Shown in pieces: positions 17,437 through 25,707 of a stretch of DNA of 64,000 nucleotides; positions within the stretch are counted from its first letter, which is position 1; every line of letters starts with the position of its first letter. Both the position numbers and the translations under genes were made by a program. This stretch comes from Fluviibacter sp039805725 (GTDB lineage: Bacteria; Pseudomonadota; Gammaproteobacteria; Burkholderiales; Rhodocyclaceae). Below the pieces are notes generated by a model, which was not told the origin of the DNA, did not search any database, and worked only from the letters and a program-made list of their open reading frames with translations. The stretch is taken from the NCBI GenBank assembly GCA_039805725.1, contig JBDLTT010000046.1, positions 1 through 64,000 on the forward strand. The letters run 5' to 3'.

Positions 17437-18861
17437 ATGATTAAGAAAACAGAGAACACCAACGGCCGTAAGCCGACCCAGCGCCGTTCGGACAGCAAGC
17501 CGACCCGCAAATCCACAGCGGATAAAACGCCACCCCCTAAGAGTGCGGCTGAAGTGGCATTGCCGCGTCCGTTTATCGGTCAGGCCATCAGTTTGTTGGC
17601 CGAAGTCCTGCGCTTTGAGCGCCCGGCCGATGGGGTGCTGTCGCAGTATTTCAAAACCCATCGTGAGCTCGGTCACACCGATCGAGGCCGCCTGGCCGAA
17701 CTCATTTATGCCGTGCTACGCCACCTGGGCACGTTGCGTCTGGTGGTGTCTCTTTCCGAGCCGCCGGAAGGACACGAAGCGCGGTATCTGGTTCTGGCCG
17801 CACTGGTGCGTCTGCAAAGTCGTAACCTGCGTGAAATCGAACATTTGCTTAAAGGCGACGAGACCGACTGGTTTGGTCGTCTGAAAGCGGCGGGTCAACA
17901 GCTTTCTGAAACCGCAACACCGGCCGTGCGCCATGAATGGCCGGAATGGCTGGAAGCAGCGCTGTCGGCCATGCCCAAAGCCGAGCGCGACGAACTGGCG
18001 CGATCACTGCTGCAACCGGCACCGCTCGACCTACGCATTAATCCGCTTCGCGCCAAGCGCCCGGAGATTCTGGCGCAGCTGGAAAAGTATGGGATCGTTG
18101 CTGCTGAAACGCCGTATTCGCCCTGGGGCATGCGTGTCGAAGGCAAACCGGCGATTCAACGTCACCCGGCATTCGAAAAGGGCGACATGGAAGTGCAGGA
18201 CGAAGGCAGCCAATTACTTGTGGCGCTGCTGGCGCCTAAACGTGGCGAGATGGTGCTCGATTTCTGCGCCGGCGCGGGGGGAAAGACCCTGCTGATGGGC
18301 GCGTTGATGAAGAATACCGGTCGGTTGTATGCGACCGATGTGTCTGAGAAGCGTCTCGCTAAACTGGGACCGCGCGTGGCGCGTGCCGGACTGTCCAATG
18401 TGCAGGCGATCCGTCTCGCCCATGAGCGAGATGATCGTATCCTGCGCCTGGCCGGCAAGTTTGATCGCGTCCTGGTGGATGCGCCGTGTTCGGGGACGGG
18501 GACGTTACGCCGTAACCCGGATTTGAAATGGCGCCAGAAGGCCGAGCAGATTGAAGAGCTGACCGCCATGCAGACCAAGATTCTGGAAGCCGCGGCACCG
18601 CTGGTGCGCCCGGGTGGGGTGCTGGTCTATGCGACCTGCAGCTTGCTCAATCAGGAAAACGGCGCAATCCAAGATGCTTTCAGCGCACAGCACCCGGAGT
18701 TTGAAGTGGTCGATCCGGTACAACAACTGGCCGCAGTAGGCATCGACCTGCCGGTCGATGCCGTTACGCGTACTGCTGATGGGCTGCCGGGATTACAGCT
18801 ACTGCCGCACCGGCACAACACCGACGGCTTCTTTGCGGCCGTCTGGCGTAAGAAAATTTAA
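17437..18861 (+). CDS. RsmB/NOP-family rRNA (cytosine-5)-methyltransferase
   Basis: 474 residues. A lysine- and proline-rich head (about residues 1-45) is followed by a NusB-like RNA-binding region and a Rossmann methyltransferase. Motifs are FCAGAGGKTLLMGALM (AdoMet loop), YATDVSEKRL, VDAPCSGTGTLRRNPDLKW (motif IV Cys) and VYATCSLLNQENG (motif VI catalytic Cys). Both cysteines are present, so an active m5C enzyme is expected. RsmB (16S C967) is the closest known role, but the long basic head leaves the exact target open. Confidence 0.87.
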   Translation: MIKKTENTNGRKPTQRRSDSKPTRKSTADKTPPPKSAAEVALPRPFIGQAISLLAEVLRFERPADGVLSQYFKTHRELGHTDRGRLAELIYAVLRHLGTLRLVVSLSEPPEGHEARYLVLAALVRLQSRNLREIEHLLKGDETDWFGRLKAAGQQLSETATPAVRHEWPEWLEAALSAMPKAERDELARSLLQPAPLDLRINPLRAKRPEILAQLEKYGIVAAETPYSPWGMRVEGKPAIQRHPAFEKGDMEVQDEGSQLLVALLAPKRGEMVLDFCAGAGGKTLLMGALMKNTGRLYATDVSEKRLAKLGPRVARAGLSNVQAIRLAHERDDRILRLAGKFDRVLVDAPCSGTGTLRRNPDLKWRQKAEQIEELTAMQTKILEAAAPLVRPGGVLVYATCSLLNQENGAIQDAFSAQHPEFEVVDPVQQLAAVGIDLPVDAVTRTADGLPGLQLLPHRHNTDGFFAAVWRKKI

Positions 18862-18930
18862 TTTGTAGCCGTTTGACTTTTGCGGCTTTAAGTCGCTATA
18901 AGTTTAAGCAGTCCTCCATTTGGGTTGAAC

Positions 18931-20772
18931 ATGCTTAAACGACTGCTCTGCCTCTTTGCGTTTGTACCTGCGATTGCGTGGGCGGGCTTCGTGCCGGCCT
19001 ATACGATCATGGCTGACTTTCAGGGCTTTGAGGTAAAGGCCAATAGTGGTTATACCCAGACACGCGAACGAAAAATCCGCATTGAAACGCCGCAGGGCAT
19101 TGATTTTTATGGTCAAAGTCGGATCTTTTACGATGGCAAAAGGGACAAACTCAGCATTTTTGAGGCGTACACGATCAAACCCGATGGGTCCAAGGTTTTG
19201 GTGACGCCAGACCGAATCAAAAGAATCAGTGCCAGCACCGATGATGTTGCTCCTTACTTCACGGATCAGATGGTGGCGACCATTGTCTTTCCTCAGGTCG
19301 AAGTCGGGAGCCAGCTTTATTACAAAGCGGTGCTAGAACAGAACGATCCGATCATCACAGGTCGGTTTGGCAGTCTGATTGCATTTACCCCGCATCGCCG
19401 ATATGACAACGCGACTATTCAGCTGACCCACCCGGCAGGCATGCCGATACAGGCATACGCGCGCGGGCTAGAAGGTGTCAAGCGAGAGCTTCCAGACGGG
19501 CGAATCCAGTATGTCTATCAATACAAAGAAGACGCAGTGTATCCACTTGAACCCGGGCAGGTTGAATACGAAGATTTTGCACCCGTTGTCCAGTTCAGCA
19601 ACTACAAGGACTACGCTGATTTAGCTAGGGTTACTCAGGCGTTATTCCAGCCAAAGACCCAAGTCACGCCTAATGTTCAGAGACTAGCCGACGAACTGAC
19701 TCAAGGTGCAAAAACACCTCGTCAGAAAGCGCAAAGGCTCTACGACTGGGTTAGTAAGAATATCCGGTACGTGGGTATCGATGTTGGTGCCAGCGGGTTT
19801 GAGCCGCATTTCGCTGATGAAATACTGGAGCACGGCTATGGCGACTGCAAGGATCACGCAACCTTGCTAGAGGCTTTGCTGATGGCTGTCGGTATTCCCA
19901 GCAGCCCTGTCCTGATTAAAACCGCAGAAAGCTACGTGGTGCCGCACTTGGCCGGGAAGTATTACTTTGATCATGTCATTACCTACGTGCCGGAATTCGA
20001 CCTGTACCTGGACTCAACGGCTCAATTTGCAGAATTTGGCACTTTACCGCCTGCAGATATGGGCAAACCCACGCTAATCACCCAAACCGGCACCATAGGC
20101 GCCACCCCGAATTCAGACCCCAAGTACGACTACACCGTTACCCAAACCAAACTGCGGCTTATGCCAGATGGCTCTATCGTCGGCACCTCAAAATTCGAAC
20201 CGCGTGGATATTACACAACCATGTCTCGCTCTACGCAGTTCTCCTACGAGAATCGGGATACCCAATCCGTGGTGGATTCCATTCTCAAACGGTTTCAGGA
20301 AACGGGCACTGGCGAGTTGATCCATGGCGACCCCAATGACTTGTCCAGCAAATGGCGGGTAACCAGCAGCTTCAAGTTAGATCCCGTGATCAATCTGCCA
20401 GGGCCGAGTGCCTTTGCAGTTCCTACAGGGCTTGCGCCTGGGTTCATCAAGTCTGCCGCCGCTATCAAGCCCTATACCGGTCGCCGATACCCTTTCTCGT
20501 GCGGTTCTGACAGGAATGTAGAGCAGATCGAGATAAGTTTTCCAGAAAATGTGCGCGTAACCCGGATTCCGCAGGGGATTGTTGCACGAACAAACGACCA
20601 GTCATACCGCAGTACCTACAAGCTGGCGGGTAACAAGCTATACGCTACACGGGAAATGGTGACGCAGGTTCACACCGATGTATGCCAACCTAGCCCGGCT
20701 CGAACCAAAGAACTGACCTACATGTTGAACCAGGTGAAAGCCGACCTACGTAGTCAGGTATTCATCGAATAG
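18931..20772 (+). CDS. Secreted DUF3857 / transglutaminase-like protein
   Basis: 613 residues with signal peptide MLKRLLCLFAFVPAIAWA. Residues about 20-220 fit DUF3857, and 240-370 a transglutaminase-like fold with a full Cys-His-Asp set: YGDCKDHATLLEALL, FDHVITYV and LYLDSTAQFAEFG. The C-terminal third is a beta-rich DUF2569/DUF3858-like region without clear motif. These envelope proteins may act as transpeptidases or peptidases on unknown substrates. ATG 18931 is preferred over TTG 18925 as it starts the signal peptide cleanly. It borders an AT-rich group of small unknown genes. Confidence 0.82.
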   Translation: MLKRLLCLFAFVPAIAWAGFVPAYTIMADFQGFEVKANSGYTQTRERKIRIETPQGIDFYGQSRIFYDGKRDKLSIFEAYTIKPDGSKVLVTPDRIKRISASTDDVAPYFTDQMVATIVFPQVEVGSQLYYKAVLEQNDPIITGRFGSLIAFTPHRRYDNATIQLTHPAGMPIQAYARGLEGVKRELPDGRIQYVYQYKEDAVYPLEPGQVEYEDFAPVVQFSNYKDYADLARVTQALFQPKTQVTPNVQRLADELTQGAKTPRQKAQRLYDWVSKNIRYVGIDVGASGFEPHFADEILEHGYGDCKDHATLLEALLMAVGIPSSPVLIKTAESYVVPHLAGKYYFDHVITYVPEFDLYLDSTAQFAEFGTLPPADMGKPTLITQTGTIGATPNSDPKYDYTVTQTKLRLMPDGSIVGTSKFEPRGYYTTMSRSTQFSYENRDTQSVVDSILKRFQETGTGELIHGDPNDLSSKWRVTSSFKLDPVINLPGPSAFAVPTGLAPGFIKSAAAIKPYTGRRYPFSCGSDRNVEQIEISFPENVRVTRIPQGIVARTNDQSYRSTYKLAGNKLYATREMVTQVHTDVCQPSPARTKELTYMLNQVKADLRSQVFIE

Positions 20773-20782
20773 CTTAACCTAG

Positions 20783-20802
20783 ACCCAAAAATATTTTTGG
20801 GT
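20783..20802. repeat. Perfect 20-bp palindrome
   Basis: ACCCAAAAATATTTTTGGGT is identical to its reverse complement. It lies 11 nt after the DUF3857 stop and about 65 nt before the next ATG. A second arm TTTTGGGGTC (20811-20820) can also pair with the left GACCCAAAA. It has no separate T run after it, so an operator or an RNA hairpin at the islet edge are both possible. Confidence 0.6.
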
Positions 20803-20866
20803 GGGCTTGATTTTGGGGTCGAAAATTTAGTAAAGGTATTAAAAGGGACTTTTACGGAGACCGGAG

Positions 20867-21196
20867 ATGCTAAATCGCTTTGGAGTGGAAATCGACTTCG
20901 AGAAATCGTGGGATGAAGGGGTAAAAGGCATCCGAAACTGTCAATTGAAGTTCGAATGCAACAAGAAGTGGAATGATCTGCAGGCGCTAGAAGGGCAGCA
21001 AAACGTTAGGTTCTGTACCCACTGCCTTAAAGAAGTGCACTATATCGATGACGCTTGGGATTTGGCGCTGGCACTAGACAAGGATTGGTGCGTGGCAGTC
21101 ACAAGGACGTTGGCTATTACAGCCAAAGCTGTCAAGAACCTTAATGAACCCTTGATGGGCTCGTTAGTTTCGGTAAATCTCGGGAGGAAGGAATGA
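20867..21196 (+). CDS. Small Cys-rich (zinc-ribbon-like) protein, unknown
   Basis: 109 residues. The core resembles a widespread uncharacterised small domain with the pattern C-x5-C-x2-K-W-x2-L ... VRFC-x2-C-x-K-x-V ... C-V-A-V: here CQLKFECNKKWNDLQ, VRFCTHCLKEVHY and DWCVAV. The five cysteines could bind one metal. No signal peptide or membrane segment. A GGAG-type site (GACCGGAG) precedes the ATG. Its stop overlaps the following membrane gene (ATGA), suggesting they work together. Function unknown. Confidence 0.7.
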   Translation: MLNRFGVEIDFEKSWDEGVKGIRNCQLKFECNKKWNDLQALEGQQNVRFCTHCLKEVHYIDDAWDLALALDKDWCVAVTRTLAITAKAVKNLNEPLMGSLVSVNLGRKE

Positions 21197-21696
21197 GTTA
21201 CAAAGATAAGTTGACCAATGCTGTAGGCGGATTGGTTGGAATCGCTTTTTTCTTGGGTATCTTGACTCTGCTGGCTGTATTGATCAAAGGGATGGCTTGG
21301 TTCTCTTTGATGGTTATGCCGTGGCTTCCAATTATTTTTTCGTGGACAACACTGATATGCCTTGTGCTGATACTGCCCTCTGCGATTTTTAAGAAAACTC
21401 GTCAATTTTCAGCCATTGGGTTTGTTGTGGCTTCCTATGTTTATGGTGCGCTCTTGTGTGTGGGTTCGTTCATCATTACGTATGAGTTTTGGGGTGCGAC
21501 TGGTGTAGCCGTTGGATTGTTTCTATTTGGCATTGGGATAGTTTTCACATCATTCCTCGCAGCGATGTTCAATGCAGAATGGGCAATAGTCTGGAATATC
21601 TTAGTAATGGTGTCGATTACGTACGGCCTTAGGCTCTTTGGTTACTGGTTGTTGGCTAAAGTTGAGCAGCAGTCTTCATACATTGATATGGAGTAG
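21193..21696 (+). CDS. Small polytopic membrane protein, unknown
   Basis: 167 residues, about five hydrophobic segments (near 10-33, 38-60, 70-93, 98-122, 130-153) and a short polar tail. No family recognised. Base composition is clearly AT-richer than the housekeeping genes on both sides. Coupled to the Cys-rich gene by a four-base overlap. Confidence 0.65.
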   Translation: MSYKDKLTNAVGGLVGIAFFLGILTLLAVLIKGMAWFSLMVMPWLPIIFSWTTLICLVLILPSAIFKKTRQFSAIGFVVASYVYGALLCVGSFIITYEFWGATGVAVGLFLFGIGIVFTSFLAAMFNAEWAIVWNILVMVSITYGLRLFGYWLLAKVEQQSSYIDME

Positions 21697-21757
21697 TCGC
21701 TTCGGACTGGTCTCAATTTTTTTCGGATTTCAGGTGGGGTTAAGGAGGCGAATGAAT

Positions 21758-22063
21758 ATGAAAACATCATTGTTTTTCGCGCTATCAATAGTTTCGAGCG
21801 CGGGTTATGCTCAAATAACCAATTACACTGATCAATATGGTCGGCCCGTGGGCGCAGCCATTCAGCAGGGTAATGTGACGTTCTATACGGATGGGCAAGG
21901 CAGACCGATAGGTTCAGCTATTGGTGGACAGCCTACGACGCCGCCCCAATTCCAACAGCAGCAGCAAATACCGCAACCTCAGAGTCAGGGGTACACAGAT
22001 TCTCCCTATGCACCTAACAGACCATCGCGTTACACGCCGGATTCCTATAGGAGCATAGAATGA
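21758..22063 (+). CDS. Small secreted repeat protein, Gln/Pro-rich tail
   Basis: 101 residues with signal peptide MKTSLFFALSIVSSAGYA. The mature part opens with two imperfect repeats, YTDQYGRPVGAAI and YTDGQGRPIGSAI, then a Gln/Pro-rich stretch (QFQQQQQIPQPQSQ) and a polar end. ATG 21758 has AGGAGG nine bases upstream; ATG 21752 is the alternative, only three bases from it. Similar YxDxxGRPxG repeats occur in small exported proteins of unknown role. Overlaps the next gene by four bases. Confidence 0.62.
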   Translation: MKTSLFFALSIVSSAGYAQITNYTDQYGRPVGAAIQQGNVTFYTDGQGRPIGSAIGGQPTTPPQFQQQQQIPQPQSQGYTDSPYAPNRPSRYTPDSYRSIE

Positions 22064-22482
22064 TGATAACTAAACTATGTAAGGGGTTGTTGTGCCTAGC
22101 GCTGGGCGCGTTCTTTGTTGAGATTGCCAATGCTGAAGAAATTAACTTTTACTGCAAGGGTGTGGCAAAAGGACCCCTCATAGCCGATAGTCCAGCTGAA
22201 TTTAATCTGACGGCAGACGTTACTGATCCCAACATCATAATGCCTCAGGGTATTAGTGGATGTATAAACATATCGAAGAATAGTAATCTTAAGTCATCGT
22301 GCAAGGCTACAGATACGGAGTTGTCATGTACCTGTTCAGGTGGAGATATATTTAGCTTTTCAGTTGTAACCATGTCTCGACTGAATGGCATCTTGAAGAC
22401 ACATAAAGTATCCAAGAAAAACCCCAAAGATACAGTCGATGGTAGGTTTGAATGCAAACGGGTTGAAAAAAAGTTGTTTTAG
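22060..22482 (+). CDS. Small secreted Cys-containing protein, unknown
   Basis: 140 residues. A signal peptide (about residues 1-25) ends at ANA before EEINFYC. Several cysteines in the mature part (FYC, SGC, SSC, LSCTC, FEC) suggest disulfides in the periplasm or outside. No family recognised. Start overlaps the stop of the repeat protein upstream. Confidence 0.62.
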   Translation: MMITKLCKGLLCLALGAFFVEIANAEEINFYCKGVAKGPLIADSPAEFNLTADVTDPNIIMPQGISGCINISKNSNLKSSCKATDTELSCTCSGGDIFSFSVVTMSRLNGILKTHKVSKKNPKDTVDGRFECKRVEKKLF

Positions 22483-22493
22483 GTTGGTGCGCC

Positions 22494-22865
22494 ATGGATA
22501 TTTCTAAACTTACGTCTCTTGTTCCCGATAGGTGGCCGCATTCTGTTTTTGATCCATTCGAAAAGAAGGCGATCGCCGAGCATGTGGTTCAAGCACTAAT
22601 TGACCAGATCAAAGATGAGGCAAGGAACCCCACCCAATGCGAATTGGATAGCATATTTGACGCAATTGTTGCCATTCGTGCAGGGATGTATGCACTAGGA
22701 GTAAATTCCGCAGTGGGTTGCTTTGCCCGCAAGGGCGAAGTTTCTAAACCAGATGATTGGTGGGATGAGACCCAAGATCATCAAGCGCTTGATAAATTGC
22801 ACAGAGAGTTGGCTCAATTAAAAGGCCACCCTCCTAGAGGTTGCTTTAAATCAATCAACCTCTAG
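22494..22865 (+). CDS. Small cytoplasmic protein, unknown
   Basis: 123 residues, no signal peptide or membrane span. Predicted largely helical, with an acidic N-terminal half, a central AIRAGMYALGVNSAVGC and a Trp pair in SKPDDWWDETQDH. It lies 11 nt after the secreted Cys protein and is the last plus-strand gene of the islet; it converges with the AhpD-like gene. No family recognised. Confidence 0.6.
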   Translation: MDISKLTSLVPDRWPHSVFDPFEKKAIAEHVVQALIDQIKDEARNPTQCELDSIFDAIVAIRAGMYALGVNSAVGCFARKGEVSKPDDWWDETQDHQALDKLHRELAQLKGHPPRGCFKSINL

Positions 22866-22887
22866 GCTTTGACTGCAACGCTATAGA

Positions 22888-23238
22888 TTACTGACCGCCG
22901 AACTCTTCATAAGCACGCATGGCCTCGCCCGCGTACATGAGCGAGGGGCCGCCGCCCATCATGACGGCGACGCCGAGCATTTCGGCCAGTTCTGCTTTAG
23001 TAACGCCCAGTTTGATCAGCGCCTGGGTGTGAAAGCCAATGCAGCCATCGCAGCGGGCGGCGACGCCAATGCCTAGTGCAATGAGTTCTTTGGTCTTGGC
23101 ATCCAGGGCGCCATCCTTCATGGAGGCTTGGTGCAGGGCGCTAAAGCCAGCCTGGACATCGGGCACCTGGGCGCGGAACTGGGCGAGACCTTTGCTGAGT
23201 TCTTGCGTCACGGCTTTGAAGGATTTCTGGGTCATCAT
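22888..23238 (-). CDS. AhpD-like / carboxymuconolactone decarboxylase-family protein
   Basis: 116 residues of the AhpD-like fold with the redox CxxC in AARCDGCIGFHTQALIKLG (about residues 65-83), followed by ELAEMLGVAVMMGGGPS. The family includes alkylhydroperoxidases and small peroxide-detoxifying enzymes; the presence of CxxC plus a downstream His favours peroxidase activity over decarboxylase. Divergent from the DUF2892 gene. Confidence 0.88.
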   Translation of the reverse strand: MMTQKSFKAVTQELSKGLAQFRAQVPDVQAGFSALHQASMKDGALDAKTKELIALGIGVAARCDGCIGFHTQALIKLGVTKAELAEMLGVAVMMGGGPSLMYAGEAMRAYEEFGGQ

Positions 23239-23253
23239 GATCTCCTACTAGGG

Positions 23254-23280
23254 TTGTTAGGTTATACAAAAACATATAAT
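23254..23280 (+). promoter_or_regulatory. Sigma-70-like promoter for the DUF2892 gene
   Basis: TTGTTA and a perfect TATAAT separated by 15 bp, ending 48 nt before the ATG. The short spacer makes it a moderate call. Confidence 0.45.
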
Positions 23281-23328
23281 ATCAGCTTGTGGTGTATAAA
23301 GGGTGTATTAATCATTAAGGAGAACGAA

Positions 23329-23532
23329 ATGACTCAGAACGTTGGTGGTTTGGACCGTGTCCTGCGTATCGTGGTCGGCCTAGTGCTGATTGGTCTTGCC
23401 TACAGCGGTACCGTGGGTGCCTGGGGTTATATCGGCATTGTGCCGCTGCTGACGGGTACGTTCCGTTATTGCCCGGCTTACAGTATCTTCGGTTGCAAGA
23501 CAGGTTCCAGCTGCAAAGCTGACAGCAAGTAA
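23329..23532 (+). CDS. DUF2892 (YgaP-like) small membrane protein
   Basis: 67 residues with the DUF2892 layout: NVGGLDRVLRIVVGLVLIGLA, a second hydrophobic segment WGYIGIVPLLTGTFRYCPAY, and a Cys-bearing tail FGCKTGSSCKADSK. The domain also occurs fused to rhodaneses and is linked to sulfur or thiol handling, without a proven role. AAGGAG lies six bases before the start. Confidence 0.87.
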   Translation: MTQNVGGLDRVLRIVVGLVLIGLAYSGTVGAWGYIGIVPLLTGTFRYCPAYSIFGCKTGSSCKADSK

Positions 23533-23572
23533 GTCGCCCGGTGGGAGGTGGGCGCTGCTTCAGTATGAAGGG

Positions 23573-24625
23573 TTAGCTACCGAACTGCCGCAGCGCCCAG
23601 TCGATATGCTCCCGGACCAAGGGGGTCGTATCGGGCTGGGCGCTTTTTTCGTTGAGTGCGCTGATGTGTTCTGCGGTTGGGGTGGCGTTTCCGAGCGCAA
23701 CCGCCAGATTGCGTTGCCAGCGTTCGTAACCGATGCGGCGGATTGGGCTGCCCTCGAATCGACTGAGAAATTCGTCCTCGGTCCAGTGAAAAAGTTCGAG
23801 CAGGGTGGCGGCGTCCAGTTGATGTCGTGGTGCGAACTCGGCATCGCCGGGGGGCGTGAAGCGGTTCCAGGGGCAGACCAGTTGGCAATCATCGCAACCG
23901 TAAATACGGTTGCCCATCGCTGTGCGAAATTCAACGGGGATGCTGCCCTGATGTTCGATGGTCAGGTAGCTGATGCAGCGCCGGGCGTCGACGCGGTACG
24001 GTGCGGTGATGGCACCGGTGGGGCAATGGTCGATGCATTGTGTACAGTCGCCACAATGTGGGGCGATCGCCTTGTCATGCGTGAGGGGGAGATCACAGAG
24101 GATCTCGCCGAGAAAAAACCATGATCCTTGGCGATCGAGTGACAAGGTATGTTTGCCTTCCCAACCCAGTCCCGACTGGGTGGCAAGCGCGACTTCTGGG
24201 ACGGGTGCGGAATCGGTAAAAGCCCGGTAGGTGAATGGACCAACGGTAGCGCTCAGGTGTTCTGCCAGCGTCTGCAAACGATTACGGATGACCTTATGAT
24301 AATCACGTCCCAGCGCGTAGCGGGATACATAAGCGGCATCGCGGTCGGCGAGCTGTGCTGCCGCTGGCTTAGCTTCGGCTGGCCAGTAGGGCAGCCGTAC
24401 GCTAATCACCGTGTGTGCCCCCGGTACCAGCAGTTCCGGGTGTTTGCGTAATTCCGCGTGACGCGCCATGTAATCCATGGTGCCGTGACAGCCATCGTGC
24501 AACCAGTCGTCCAGGTGCTGCTGTATGGCTTGCGGTACCCGAGCCGGGCCAATGCGGACACCGCTGAAGCCGAGTCGTTCGGCTTCGCGGATGATGCGCG
24601 TTTTGAGGTCAGTGAGCTCAGTCAA
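23573..24625 (-). CDS. queG: Epoxyqueuosine reductase
   Basis: Last step of queuosine synthesis in tRNA, a cobalamin-dependent reductase with two [4Fe-4S] clusters. Ferredoxin cysteines are CGDCTQCIDHCPTGAI and YGCDDCQLVCPWN; FTDSAPVPEVALA holds the catalytic Asp. The start is inferred at TTG 24625 (M-TELTDLKTRIIREAERLG), giving about 350 residues and an eight-base overlap with the cupin gene; the longer frame to 24700 adds an unlikely basic leader. Needs cobalamin, which can be salvaged. Confidence 0.92.
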   Translation of the reverse strand: MTELTDLKTRIIREAERLGFSGVRIGPARVPQAIQQHLDDWLHDGCHGTMDYMARHAELRKHPELLVPGAHTVISVRLPYWPAEAKPAAAQLADRDAAYVSRYALGRDYHKVIRNRLQTLAEHLSATVGPFTYRAFTDSAPVPEVALATQSGLGWEGKHTLSLDRQGSWFFLGEILCDLPLTHDKAIAPHCGDCTQCIDHCPTGAITAPYRVDARRCISYLTIEHQGSIPVEFRTAMGNRIYGCDDCQLVCPWNRFTPPGDAEFAPRHQLDAATLLELFHWTEDEFLSRFEGSPIRRIGYERWQRNLAVALGNATPTAEHISALNEKSAQPDTTPLVREHIDWALRQFGS

Positions 24626-25094
24626 AACGGGCGCGCCATGTTTTCCAGAGTCCTGCAGCTTCCGCCGTGCCTTCAGCCGGAGACCACGGGGCAATTTCAT
24701 TGGCGCTCAGTGGCACAAACGGACCCGCCTTGGCTTCGAAGAACACGCTATTGGGTTCCAGCGCCAATAGGGTATGGGTGGTGCCATGCGGGATGTCGAT
24801 GCCCAAGATGGGGCCTTGCGGACTGAGCGTCAGGGCTTCAACGATGGCACCCTGATCATCGAAGCTCAGGTAGCCGAAGCGACCTTGCAGCACCACGATG
24901 CTTTCGTCTTTGTTCGGATCCAGATGCCGGTGTGGGCGCACGTAGGAACCGGGCTGCATGGCATTGATGAGCCGATGCGCCGGAAAATCATCCGATGGAT
25001 GAAAGTTGGCGTTCTTGCGCTGCCGATCAGCGTTGGCGGCTGCCTGGCAGGTTTGATCGAGCAGGGTGCGATCAATGCGGGTGGTAAGAGGCAT
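24618..25094 (-). CDS. WbuC-family cupin-fold metalloprotein
   Basis: 158 residues with the cupin core: SYVRPHRHLDPNKDESIVVL (metal-binding His-x-His and Glu) and IDIPHGTTHTLLAL (second His motif). The WbuC family occurs in O-antigen loci and alone in many proteobacteria, with no proven reaction. Overlaps queG by eight bases. Confidence 0.8.
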   Translation of the reverse strand: MPLTTRIDRTLLDQTCQAAANADRQRKNANFHPSDDFPAHRLINAMQPGSYVRPHRHLDPNKDESIVVLQGRFGYLSFDDQGAIVEALTLSPQGPILGIDIPHGTTHTLLALEPNSVFFEAKAGPFVPLSANEIAPWSPAEGTAEAAGLWKTWRARFD

Positions 25095-25224
25095 AAAGAA
25101 TGCACTTTTAAATGACGTGAATGAATTATCCGCGATGTTGAAGACAGATCAATGGCATATTTGGGCAACTTACGGCAACATTCGGGCTTTGCAGAACGAT
25201 TTCGGTTTGACTGAGCCTTACCCT

Positions 25225-25707
25225 ATGCAGACGATTTTCCGCAATCTTCCTGACGAGGCGGCCACGCTGGCGGCAGGTGAGGCTATCGGACGCCTATTGG
25301 GCACACAACCATCGCCGACTTTGCAGCTACACGTGGATCTGATCGGCGATCTGGGCGCGGGTAAAACAACCCTGGTGCGTGGTATGCTGCGTGGCCTCGG
25401 CTACACTGGGCGCGTGAAAAGTCCAACCTATCCCTTGCTGGAAAGCTATCGGGTGGGCGATCTAAATCTGGCGCACTTCGATCTGTATCGTCTGGAAACG
25501 CCGGAGGCGTTTATCGAAGCAGGCTTTGATGAAAGCTTTGTTGGACCTGGCGTCCGGTTTGTGGAGTGGCCAGCGCAAGCCGGACGTCATTTACCAGAGG
25601 CTGATTGGCGACTAACGTTGACCGATGCCCCACAGGGCGGTCGTTTGATATCGGCTGAGGCACTCAATCCGGCTGCCGCCGCCTTGTTGGCGCAATTGAC
25701 GCTATGA
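25225..25707 (+). CDS. tsaE: tRNA threonylcarbamoyladenosine synthesis ATPase TsaE
   Basis: 160-residue ATPase of the TsaBDE complex making t6A37. Shows LIGDLGAGKTTLVRGML (Walker A), VKSPTYPLLESY, LAHFDLYRL and VRFVEWPAQAG. The frame is open from 25066, but family starts resemble MQTIFRNLPDEAATLAAG, hence ATG 25225. Overlaps amiC by four bases, a common proteobacterial arrangement. Confidence 0.93.
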   Translation: MQTIFRNLPDEAATLAAGEAIGRLLGTQPSPTLQLHVDLIGDLGAGKTTLVRGMLRGLGYTGRVKSPTYPLLESYRVGDLNLAHFDLYRLETPEAFIEAGFDESFVGPGVRFVEWPAQAGRHLPEADWRLTLTDAPQGGRLISAEALNPAAAALLAQLTL

